From Vreelandella subglaciescola (GTDB taxonomy: Bacteria; Pseudomonadota; Gammaproteobacteria; Pseudomonadales; Halomonadaceae): a stretch of DNA of 64,000 nucleotides. A program made the position numbers and the translations under genes. Every line of letters begins with the position of its first letter. Position 1 is the stretch's first letter. The stretch lies in contig JAKDRW010000005.1 in assembly GCA_030454225.1 (NCBI GenBank), forward strand, positions 1 to 64,000, given 5' to 3'. Below are positions 55,834-64,000 of the stretch, one piece after another. The notes beneath the pieces were generated by a model that ran no database searches, was not told where the DNA came from, and saw only the letters and a program-made list of their open reading frames with translations.

Positions 55834-58800
55834 ATGCATTACGTTGCGATTGATGAAAGCCGGCAGGATCTGCTCAAACAGCTGAAAGAACGACTCGAAG
55901 AACGCCTGGAGCCTAGGCGCGCGGCGGCCATCGATGCCTTTGCGCGACAGTTTTATGCCACGGTGCCGGTGGAGGATCTGGTCTATCGGCGCCTGGACGA
56001 CTTTTACGGCGCCACGCTCTCGGTCTGGCAGTTCATGCAGCACCACGATCTTGCCAATCCCAAGGTCCAGGTTTTCAACCCCGACTTTGAAGCGCACGGC
56101 TGGCAGTCCACGCATACCTTTGTCGCCGTTTTACACGAAGATATGCCGCTATTGGTGGACTCGGTGCGCATTGCGCTCAACCGCCGCGGTCTCACCGTCC
56201 ATGCGATTCAAAACGCCGTCCTGGCCGTCAAACGTAACGCCGACCACGAGCTGGAAGACGTGGTGTCACTCGATGGCGATGCAGCGCCTGACGCGCGCGA
56301 GTCGCTGATCGTCATCGAAATAGACCGCCACAGCGACCCCGAATCGCTCGCCGCCATCGCGCAGGAGCTGCGCGACGTGCTGTGCGACGTGCGCACCGCA
56401 GCGAACGACTACGACACCATATGCACGCGTATTCGCGATACGATTCAAGAGATTGAGAAGGTATGCCCGCCGCAGATCGATCCCGATGACCACGAAGAAG
56501 CCATCGCGTTTCTGGAATGGCTGCTCAAGGATAATTTCACCTTTCTCGGTTACGATGAATACGTGCTCGACAACGGCAAGCTCAAGCGTGATCCGGATAG
56601 CGTGCAGGGCGTATTCCGCATGGATCTGTCGCGCTACGGCGAACACATTCGCGCGCGGGAAGGCATCGATGAGGAAAGCGGCGGCTATGCGCTGGTGCCG
56701 CAGCTCTTGTCGTTTGCCAAAAGCGCGCACCATTCGCGCGTGCATCGTCCGACCTATCCGGACTACATCACCGTTGACCGCTACGACGACGATGGCAATG
56801 TGGTCGGCGAACGGCGCTTTTTCGGACTGTTTACCGCTACCGTTTATAACGACTCGCCGCGCAACATTCCGCTGTTGCGGCGCAAGCTCAAGTCGGTGAT
56901 GGATCTCGCCGGCTTTAGCTCGCAGGGGCATAACGGCCAGCAGCTGCTGCAGGTGCTGGAAGTGTATCCGCGCGATGATTTGTTCCACATTGATACCGAC
57001 GCGCTGGCCAGCACGGTGCTGGGTATTCTCAATATTCGCGAACGTCGCCAGGTGCGGCTGTTCGTGCGCGAAGACACCAGCGGCAAGTTTTACTCCTGTC
57101 TGATATTCGTACCGCGGGACGTGTTCTCGACCCAGCTGCGGCAAAATATCCAGCAGCTGCTATGCGAAGAAATGGATGCCCGTGCGGGCGACTTCAACAC
57201 CTACCTTTCCGAGTCGGTGCTGGCGCGTATTCAGCTGATTTTGCGCTTTAACGGCGACACTTCGGGCCAGTTTGACCTGGCGCGGCTGGAGAGCAAGATC
57301 GCGCAGCTGGCGCGCAGCTGGCGGGACGAATTGCAGTCCGCCATGGTTGAAGGCTTTGGTGAAGAGCGCGCCAATAGTCTGATGGATCATTTTCAGACCG
57401 CGTTTTCTGCCAGCTATCGCGAAGACTTCGGCGCCCGTACCGCGGTTCACGACGTTCAGCACCTGTTGAAGCTGGATGATGGCGATGGCTTGGCGCTGTC
57501 TCAGTACCGCCCGATGGAAGCGCAAAACGGCGGGGTGAAGCTCAAGCTTTACCACCGCGATACGCCGATTCCGCTGTCCGACGTCCTGCCGATGATGGAA
57601 AATCTGGGGCTTCGCGTGGTCAGCGAGCGCCCTTATGAAATTCATGCGCCCGAACAGAATTACTGGATTCACGATTTCAATCTGGAGCCCAGCGGCGCTG
57701 ACATCAGCTTGAGCGATATGCGCGACGGCTTCGGCCAGGCGTTCAAGCGTATCTGGGCGGGCGAAGCGGATAACGATGCCTTCAACCGGCTGATTATCAG
57801 CGCGGAGCTGGACTGGCGCGAAGTGGCGATGCTGCGCGGCTATGCCCGCTATCTCAAGCAGATCCGCTTCAGCATGTCTCAGGAATATATCGCCGCGACG
57901 CTCAACCACTACGCGGATATTACCCGTGAGCTGGTTGAGCTGTTCAAGCAGCGTTTTGACCCCGAGCGCGCCGAGCACGATAGCGACGCCTGTCTGGAGC
58001 GCATCAACGAGCGCCTGGAAAACGTCGCCAGTTTGAATGACGATCAGCTGCTGCGCCGCTTTCTGGAGCTGATTCAAGCAACGCTGCGGACCAACTACTA
58101 CCAGCGCAATGAAAATGGCCGGCACAAGGACTATATTGCCTACAAGCTGGCCCCTTCGCAGGTTACCGGCATGCCCAAGCCGCGGCCGGCCTACGAGATT
58201 TTTGTCTGCTCCCCAAGGGTAGAAGGGGTACACCTGCGCGGTGGCAAGGTCGCGCGCGGCGGGCTGCGCTGGTCCGACCGGCTGGAGGACTTTCGTACCG
58301 AAGTGCTGGGCCTGGTAAAGACGCAGCAGGTGAAAAACGCGGTTATTGTGCCGGTGGGCGCCAAGGGCGGCTTTGTGTGCAAGCAAATGCCCGACAACGC
58401 CAGCCGCGAAACCAGGCAAAATGAAGGCATTGCCTGCTATCAAACCTTTATCCGTGCGTTGCTGGACATCACCGACAACCTCGACGGCAGCGATGTTATT
58501 CCGCCCCGGGACGTCGTCCGCCACGACGATGACGATTCCTACATGGTCGTCGCCGCGGACAAGGGTACCGCGACGTTCTCAAATATTGCCAACGAGATTT
58601 CGCTGGAATATGGCCACTGGCTCGGCGACGCCTTCGCCTCGGGCGGCGCCAACGGCTACGACCACAAGAAAATGGCGATTACCGCGCGCGGCGGCTGGGA
58701 GTCGGTCAAGCGCCACTTCCGTGGGCTGGGCGTTAACACTCAAAGCGATACCTTCACCGTGGTGGGGGTTGGCGACATGGGCGGCGACGTGTTCGGCAAC

Positions 58801-60666
58801 GGTATGCTGCTGTCCGATCAGATCGAGCTGGTAGGGGCCTTTAACCACCTGCATATCTTCGTCGACCCCACGCCCGATGCGGCCACCACGTTCCCCGAAC
58901 GTCAGCGGCTATTTGATATGCCGCGCTCCAGCTGGGAAGACTTCGACGCCTCGCTGATCTCCGAGGGCGGCGGGGTGTTCAGCCGCAGCGCCAAGTCGAT
59001 CGCTATCACGCCGCAAATGCAGCAGGCACTGGGTATCAGCGAGGATCGGTTGGCGCCCAATGAGCTGATCCGCGCGATGCTAACCGCCAAGGTCGACCTG
59101 GTGTGGAACGGCGGTATCGGCACCTATATCAAAGGGGCGGACGAAACCGATGCCGACGTGGGCGACAAGGCCAACGATGCGCTGCGCGTCGACGGCGGCG
59201 AGCTTAACTGTCGCGTTATTGGCGAGGGCGGAAACCTCGGCTGTACCCAGCTTGGCCGGACGGAAGCCGCCGCCAAAGGCATTCGCGTTTACGCCGACTT
59301 TATCGACAACGCCGGCGGGGTGAACTGCTCCGACCGTGAAGTCAATATCAAGATTCTTATTGATGAAGTGGTCAAGCGCGGCGACATGACCGATAAGCAG
59401 CGTAATCAGCTGCTGGCCGAAATGACCGATGAAGTTGCCGATCTGGTGATCAAGGATAACTACCGCCAGACCCAGGCGCTGGATCTGTCCGAGCTGATTT
59501 CCCAGCAGGGAATCGGGCCGTATCGGCGCTTTATCAGCGAGCTTGAAGACGCCGGGGAAATCGATCGCGAGCTTGAGTTTCTGCCCTCGGACGACGTGCT
59601 GAAGGAACGTACGGCGAATGGCGGAAGCATGCTGTTGCCCGAGCTGGCGATTTTGATTTCTTATGCCAAGAGCACGCTGAAAGGTGATTTGAACGACTCC
59701 GATCTGCCCGATGATACCTACGTGAGCAAGCACCTTGAGCGTTTGTTTCCGACGGTGCTGATCGAGCGCTATAGCGATGAAATGTATGGCCACCGGCTCA
59801 AGCGTGAAATCGTTGCTACCCAGGTCGCCAACGACCTGGTCGACCGCATGGGCATCGTTTTTGTACGCCGCCTGATGGACTCCACCGGCCTTGGCCGCGC
59901 CGATATCGCGCGCGCCTACATTGTCGCCTGCGACAGCTTCAACCTGCCGGCGCTGTGGGCCGACATCGAAGCGCTGGATAACAAGGTGCCCGGCCACGTT
60001 CAGTACTCGATGATGCTTGAACTGATGCGCATGATCCGCCGCGCCACGCGCTGGTTTTTGCGCCAGCACCCGAACCTGTCCATCGAGGATACCGTCGAGT
60101 ACTTCGGCTCGCGGCTGGCAACGCTGCAGGACAGCATCGGCGAGCTGTTAAGCGGCGAAGAGCTTGAAGCCTGGGAGCAGCGCCGCGACGAGCTGGTCGA
60201 GGCCGGCGTGCCCGAAACGCTCGCCGTCAACGTTGCCGCAGCTCCCAGCCTGTACGCCGGGTTGGGGATTATTCAGGCCGCACGCCATACCGACGAAAAG
60301 CCGCAGCGGGTTGCTGAGGTGTTCTACGAAGTGGGCAGCCGCCTGGAGCTACCCTGGATGATCCAGCAGGTTGTTCAGCTGGAGGCCCGCGATGCCTGGC
60401 AGGCGCAGGCGCGCGAAACCTTCTGCGATGACATCGACCGTCAGCAGCTGGCGCTGACCACCGGCGTATTGAGGCTTGCCACGCAGGGCAGCAGTGCAGC
60501 GGGCAGTGCCGAAGAGCAGGTAGCACAGTGGCTCGAGCAAAACGCCGAGCTGCACCACCGCTGGTGTCGTTTGATCGACGAAGTGCGTAGCGGTAGCGAA
60601 AGCAGCTTTGCGCTATTTGCCGTAGCTGTGCGAGCGCTGGTCGGCCTGGCCGAAAGCGGAGAATAA
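55834..60666 (+). CDS. NAD-specific glutamate dehydrogenase, large (~180 kDa) class
   Basis: 1610 aa; GGLRWSDRLEDFRTEVLGLVKTQQVKNAVIVPVGAKGGF; VGVGDMGGDVFGNGML. Confidence 0.96.
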   Translation: MHYVAIDESRQDLLKQLKERLEERLEPRRAAAIDAFARQFYATVPVEDLVYRRLDDFYGATLSVWQFMQHHDLANPKVQVFNPDFEAHGWQSTHTFVAVLHEDMPLLVDSVRIALNRRGLTVHAIQNAVLAVKRNADHELEDVVSLDGDAAPDARESLIVIEIDRHSDPESLAAIAQELRDVLCDVRTAANDYDTICTRIRDTIQEIEKVCPPQIDPDDHEEAIAFLEWLLKDNFTFLGYDEYVLDNGKLKRDPDSVQGVFRMDLSRYGEHIRAREGIDEESGGYALVPQLLSFAKSAHHSRVHRPTYPDYITVDRYDDDGNVVGERRFFGLFTATVYNDSPRNIPLLRRKLKSVMDLAGFSSQGHNGQQLLQVLEVYPRDDLFHIDTDALASTVLGILNIRERRQVRLFVREDTSGKFYSCLIFVPRDVFSTQLRQNIQQLLCEEMDARAGDFNTYLSESVLARIQLILRFNGDTSGQFDLARLESKIAQLARSWRDELQSAMVEGFGEERANSLMDHFQTAFSASYREDFGARTAVHDVQHLLKLDDGDGLALSQYRPMEAQNGGVKLKLYHRDTPIPLSDVLPMMENLGLRVVSERPYEIHAPEQNYWIHDFNLEPSGADISLSDMRDGFGQAFKRIWAGEADNDAFNRLIISAELDWREVAMLRGYARYLKQIRFSMSQEYIAATLNHYADITRELVELFKQRFDPERAEHDSDACLERINERLENVASLNDDQLLRRFLELIQATLRTNYYQRNENGRHKDYIAYKLAPSQVTGMPKPRPAYEIFVCSPRVEGVHLRGGKVARGGLRWSDRLEDFRTEVLGLVKTQQVKNAVIVPVGAKGGFVCKQMPDNASRETRQNEGIACYQTFIRALLDITDNLDGSDVIPPRDVVRHDDDDSYMVVAADKGTATFSNIANEISLEYGHWLGDAFASGGANGYDHKKMAITARGGWESVKRHFRGLGVNTQSDTFTVVGVGDMGGDVFGNGMLLSDQIELVGAFNHLHIFVDPTPDAATTFPERQRLFDMPRSSWEDFDASLISEGGGVFSRSAKSIAITPQMQQALGISEDRLAPNELIRAMLTAKVDLVWNGGIGTYIKGADETDADVGDKANDALRVDGGELNCRVIGEGGNLGCTQLGRTEAAAKGIRVYADFIDNAGGVNCSDREVNIKILIDEVVKRGDMTDKQRNQLLAEMTDEVADLVIKDNYRQTQALDLSELISQQGIGPYRRFISELEDAGEIDRELEFLPSDDVLKERTANGGSMLLPELAILISYAKSTLKGDLNDSDLPDDTYVSKHLERLFPTVLIERYSDEMYGHRLKREIVATQVANDLVDRMGIVFVRRLMDSTGLGRADIARAYIVACDSFNLPALWADIEALDNKVPGHVQYSMMLELMRMIRRATRWFLRQHPNLSIEDTVEYFGSRLATLQDSIGELLSGEELEAWEQRRDELVEAGVPETLAVNVAAAPSLYAGLGIIQAARHTDEKPQRVAEVFYEVGSRLELPWMIQQVVQLEARDAWQAQARETFCDDIDRQQLALTTGVLRLATQGSSAAGSAEEQVAQWLEQNAELHHRWCRLIDEVRSGSESSFALFAVAVRALVGLAESGE

Positions 60667-60695
60667 CCGCTAAGGCGCGGGCGCAATGCCCGCCC

Positions 60696-60740
60696 AGCGC
60701 CCCGAGTGACGCGAATAGCGCCGCTCGGGGCGCTTTTTTT
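60696..60740 (+). terminator. Glutamate dehydrogenase gene terminator
   Basis: agcgccccgag...ctcggggcgct-ttttttt. Confidence 0.9.
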
Positions 60741-60803
60741 GCGGTACCTGAGCTTTGCGCTATACTCGCCGCTGCCCGTGCCCGCCTACCGCCAGGAGAG
60801 ACG

Positions 60804-61841
60804 ATGTACCACCTTGCCCGCCCGCTATTTTTTCGCCTTGATCCCGAAGCCGCGCATACGGCGGCGCTCAAGTTGCTTGACTGGTTACATCGAGTGGGCG
60901 GTGTGCGCCGGCTGGCGGGCTCCCGCGTGGACGACCCGGTCGAGCTTTTAGGGCTTACGTTCCCCAATCGCGTGGGGCTGGCGGCGGGGCTGGATAAAAA
61001 CGCCGACCATTTGAATGCGCTGGGGGCGCTGGGCTGGGGGTTTATCGAAGTGGGTACGGTTACGCCGAAGGCGCAGCCGGGCAATTCCAAGCCGCGTCTT
61101 TTTCGTCTGGCTGAGTACGAGGCGATTATCAACCGCTTCGGCTTTAACAATCACGGCGTTGCGCACTTGGTCGAACAGGTCAAAAAACGCCGCTTTGACG
61201 GCGTGGTAGGCATTAATATCGGCAAAAACCGGACCACGGCGGTCGAAAACGCGGTGGACGACTACCTGCTGTGCCTGGACGCGGTGCACCCTCACGCCGA
61301 CTACGTCACCGTGAATATTTCATCGCCCAACACGCCCGGGCTGCGCACGCTGCAGTTTGGCGAGCAGCTGGACGCGCTGCTGGGGCCGATTCGCACGCGT
61401 GGGAGCGAGCTCGACGCGAAGAGCGGCCGGCGAGTACCGCTGCTGGTAAAAATTGCCCCGGATATGCAGGACGAGGAAGTCGAGCTGGTGGCGAAAAGCA
61501 TCGCGCGCAACGGGTTTGACGGCGTGATTGCCACCAACACCACCACTTCGCGCGAAGCGGTGCAGGGCGATCCTCAGGCGGAAGAAGCCGGCGGGCTGTC
61601 CGGCAAGCCGGTATTCGAAGCGTCCAATCGCGTGATTCGCCAGCTGCGCACGCATCTTCCCGAGATCGTGATTATCGGCGTGGGAGGAATCGACAGCGGC
61701 GCTGCCGCGCAGGAGAAGATCGCCGCGGGGGCGGACCTGGTACAGCTTTATTCGGGGCTTATTTATCAGGGGCCTGCGCTTATCGGCGAATGTGCCAAGG
61801 CGCTTGCAGGCTGTGCGCGTACAAAAAAGCCCGCCAAATAA
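60804..61841 (+). CDS. pyrD: Dihydroorotate dehydrogenase (quinone)
   Basis: GLTFPNRVGLAAGLDKNADHLNAL; VNISSPNTPGLRTLQ. Confidence 0.98.
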   Translation: MYHLARPLFFRLDPEAAHTAALKLLDWLHRVGGVRRLAGSRVDDPVELLGLTFPNRVGLAAGLDKNADHLNALGALGWGFIEVGTVTPKAQPGNSKPRLFRLAEYEAIINRFGFNNHGVAHLVEQVKKRRFDGVVGINIGKNRTTAVENAVDDYLLCLDAVHPHADYVTVNISSPNTPGLRTLQFGEQLDALLGPIRTRGSELDAKSGRRVPLLVKIAPDMQDEEVELVAKSIARNGFDGVIATNTTTSREAVQGDPQAEEAGGLSGKPVFEASNRVIRQLRTHLPEIVIIGVGGIDSGAAAQEKIAAGADLVQLYSGLIYQGPALIGECAKALAGCARTKKPAK

Positions 61842-61852
61842 GCGGGCTTCTT
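61823..61852 (+). terminator. pyrD terminator overlapping the stop codon
   Basis: aagcccgc-caaataa-gcgggctt; TAA stop lies in the loop. Confidence 0.7.
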
Positions 61853-61951
61853 GCGGCGATAGGCGGCTTGGCCATAAGGCTGTGTGTCAAAAGCAGGACA
61901 CCGCTGCTAATAAAGACACGGCCCGCTAAGGCGTATTTACCGCAGGGGCCG

Positions 61952-62161
61952 TCAGGCGGTGACCGTGGGATTACGGTGAATGCCGGAAATGCCGGTCATT
62001 CCATCCCACTGGTCGCCGCGGCCTTCTCGCCAGCCGCTCATCCAGTATTCGCGTACGTTGACGTTGTCGCTTGGGCACTCATCGCGGGAGCGTCCGGTAA
62101 CGCCGGCTTTGTAGCCGCGGACATAGGCTCGCTGAAAGGGATCACGCTTTTGTCGTTTCAT
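61952..62161 (-). CDS. rmf: Ribosome modulation factor
   Basis: MKRQKRDPFQRAYVRGYKAGVTGRSRDECP. Confidence 0.97.
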   Translation of the reverse strand: MKRQKRDPFQRAYVRGYKAGVTGRSRDECPSDNVNVREYWMSGWREGRGDQWDGMTGISGIHRNPTVTA

Positions 62162-62221
62162 TGGCTAACCTCTTTTATGAAAGCCTTTGATAAAGACGGC
62201 TCGCTGCTGAATAAAGGTGAC

Positions 62222-62309
62222 AAAACAGGCTGTAGTGCACCTGTTTAAGCACTTGACGTTAGCAGCGCATCCGCTTCGAAAGCTCTGCCGGCTGATGCAG
62301 CCGACAGAG
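62222..62309 (-). other. Structured rmf leader (two hairpins)
   Basis: 62283-62309 12-bp stem; 62223-62246 AAACAGG/CCTGTTT followed by U on the minus strand. Confidence 0.55.
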
Positions 62310-62595
62310 ACGACGTCAAACAAGAGCGGTGGGAGCCGACCCGGCAAACGGTGCAGCGCACTCACGTGCGGAACGTACCGTCGGCTGCCCTATACAGGTC
62401 ACGCCCGCCGAATATGCGGATGGGCGGCGCATGACAGGTAACGCATGCGTTTTCGTAGCTACCCCTTATGGTTAGCTCATAAAGAGGGTAATGTCTACCT
62501 TTACCGGGCATTACGCATCAGTTTATTTGTCAGCGTCTCTTTTTCATCGCCTTTTACACCGACCAGGACTACCGCGCCGCCGGCGCCCGATTGCC

Positions 62596-64000
62596 ATGAC
62601 CGAGCCTAGCCATAACGACCCGTTAGCGACTGTTTCAGCAGTAGATACCGCTCCACTAAACCTGTTGGTGACCTGCCCCAAAGGCATCGAAGGCCTGCTG
62701 GCCGATGAAATTGCCCAGCTGGGCGCCACGCCGGGTAAAACCACGGTGGCCGGTGTTTATGCCACGGCCAGCCACGCCACCGCCTATCGCCTGTGTTTGT
62801 GGTCGCGGCTGGCCAACCGCGTCATCGTGCGGTTGGCGCACGACACCCTGATTGATACGCCCGAGCAGCTTCGCGAGGCGTCGTCGCGGCTGTCCTGGGC
62901 GCGCCATATTAACGACGGCGCTACGCTGGCGGTGGATTTTCACGGTCGTAGCGAGCACATCCGTCATACCCGTTTTGGCGCGCAAACGGTGAAGGACGGT
63001 ATCGTCGAGGCGCTAGGGCGCGCGGGAAGGCTGCGTCCGGTGGTGGATAACAAGGCGCCGGACGTGCAAATTTATGCCCTGCTGCACCGCCAGGTGCTGA
63101 CGCTGGGCATCGACCTTGCCGGTGAAAGCCTGCACCGCCGCGGCTACCGCCTTGACGTGGGGCATGCGCCGCTCAAGGAGAACCTTGCCGCCGCGCTACT
63201 GGTACGCGCCGGCTGGCCCGCACGCGCCAAGGCCGGCGAGCCGCTGGTCGATCCGCTGTGCGGGTCGGGCACGCTGCTGATCGAAGGCGCATTAATGGCC
63301 GCCGATCAGGCGCCCAACCTGCACCGCAAACGCTTTGGTTTTCACGGCTGGGCCAAGTTTGCGGCCGTAGAGTGGCAGGAGCTTAAGCGCGAGGCCAGCG
63401 CGCGCGCCTCGATTGGTCGCAAACGGTGCAAAAATGCCTTTTACGGCTTTGACCAAAGTCCCGCTGCGCTGGCCGCTGCCAAAGCCAACGCCATGCGCGC
63501 GGGCATTCCCGCGCTGATTACGCTGCAGGGGCAGGGCCTGTCCGCACTGTCGGCTGAAAGCCTCGATGCAGCAGGCCCCGGGCTTTTGATCAGCAATCCG
63601 CCCTACGGCGAACGGCTTGGCGAGCTGCCTGAGCTGGTTAGCCTGTACGCCACGCTGGGTGAAAAAGCCAAAGCGCTGTTTCCCGGCTGGACGCTGGCGG
63701 TATTTACCGGCAATCCCGATCTTGGCCACCGGCTGGGGATGCGCGCGCACAAGCAGTACGCGCTGAAAAATGGCCCGTTGGATGCCAAGCTGCTGCTGAT
63801 GGCCATAGGCACGTCCGGCGATCAAACGGTTCGCGGTGCGGGCGAAAACGCCGCTGCCAAGTTGCCTGGCGCGCCATCACCAGGGCCTTCTCAAACGCCC
63901 TCTAGCATCGCACCTCAGGCCGCTTCTCAAGCGCAGCCTCAGGCGCCTGAAATAGCGGAAAATGCGCATATGTTTGCCAATCGTCTGCTAAAAAACCGTA
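62596..64000 (+). CDS. rlmL: 23S rRNA m2G2445/m7G2069 methyltransferase RlmKL (truncated at window end)
   Basis: LLVTCPKGIEGLLADEIAQLGA; DPLCGSGTLLIEGALMAAD; LLISNPPYGERLG. Confidence 0.95.
   Translation, partial: MTEPSHNDPLATVSAVDTAPLNLLVTCPKGIEGLLADEIAQLGATPGKTTVAGVYATASHATAYRLCLWSRLANRVIVRLAHDTLIDTPEQLREASSRLSWARHINDGATLAVDFHGRSEHIRHTRFGAQTVKDGIVEALGRAGRLRPVVDNKAPDVQIYALLHRQVLTLGIDLAGESLHRRGYRLDVGHAPLKENLAAALLVRAGWPARAKAGEPLVDPLCGSGTLLIEGALMAADQAPNLHRKRFGFHGWAKFAAVEWQELKREASARASIGRKRCKNAFYGFDQSPAALAAAKANAMRAGIPALITLQGQGLSALSAESLDAAGPGLLISNPPYGERLGELPELVSLYATLGEKAKALFPGWTLAVFTGNPDLGHRLGMRAHKQYALKNGPLDAKLLLMAIGTSGDQTVRGAGENAAAKLPGAPSPGPSQTPSSIAPQAASQAQPQAPEIAENAHMFANRLLKNR

Noticed and set aside
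57160-58524. 454-aa minus-strand ORF inside the glutamate dehydrogenase gene
   Set aside because: Antisense to an unambiguous large coding sequence; composition typical of a GC-rich shadow ORF.

Overview
The window looks like a GC-rich gammaproteobacterial chromosome, most like the Halomonas/Oceanospirillales by gene content and synteny (inference). It is dense housekeeping DNA; I see no prophage, IS element, CRISPR array or obvious defence island. Main blocks: C-terminus of a repeat-containing surface/VWA-like protein; Lgt-like/TlpA thioredoxin fusion; LysM-YkuD L,D-transpeptidase; gltX with tRNA-Ala(GGC) and tRNA-Glu(TTC); gltA diverging from the TCA superoperon sdhCDAB-sucAB-lpd-sucCD; RNase II-type exoribonuclease; ycjF/ycjX; a large DUF1266-like protein; slyD; aceA; roxA-like cupin; purB-hflD-mnmA-nudJ-rluE; icd; an N-degron cluster clpS-clpA-infA-bpt-aat; ftsK-lolA-rarA; hemerythrin; murI; trmA; NAD-GDH (1610 aa); pyrD; rmf; rlmL (truncated at the right edge). 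Points worth a second look: a DnaA-box-like cluster with an IHF-like site after the tRNAs (6219-6426), a SucB with two lipoyl domains, a DUF1266-like protein with an internal duplication, an RpiR/HexR/RccR-type palindrome upstream of aceA, structured leaders upstream of rmf, clpS and sdhC, and hairpins or short tandem repeats at several junctions of the sdh-suc operon. All coordinates and motifs were read by eye; no searches or folding programs were run.
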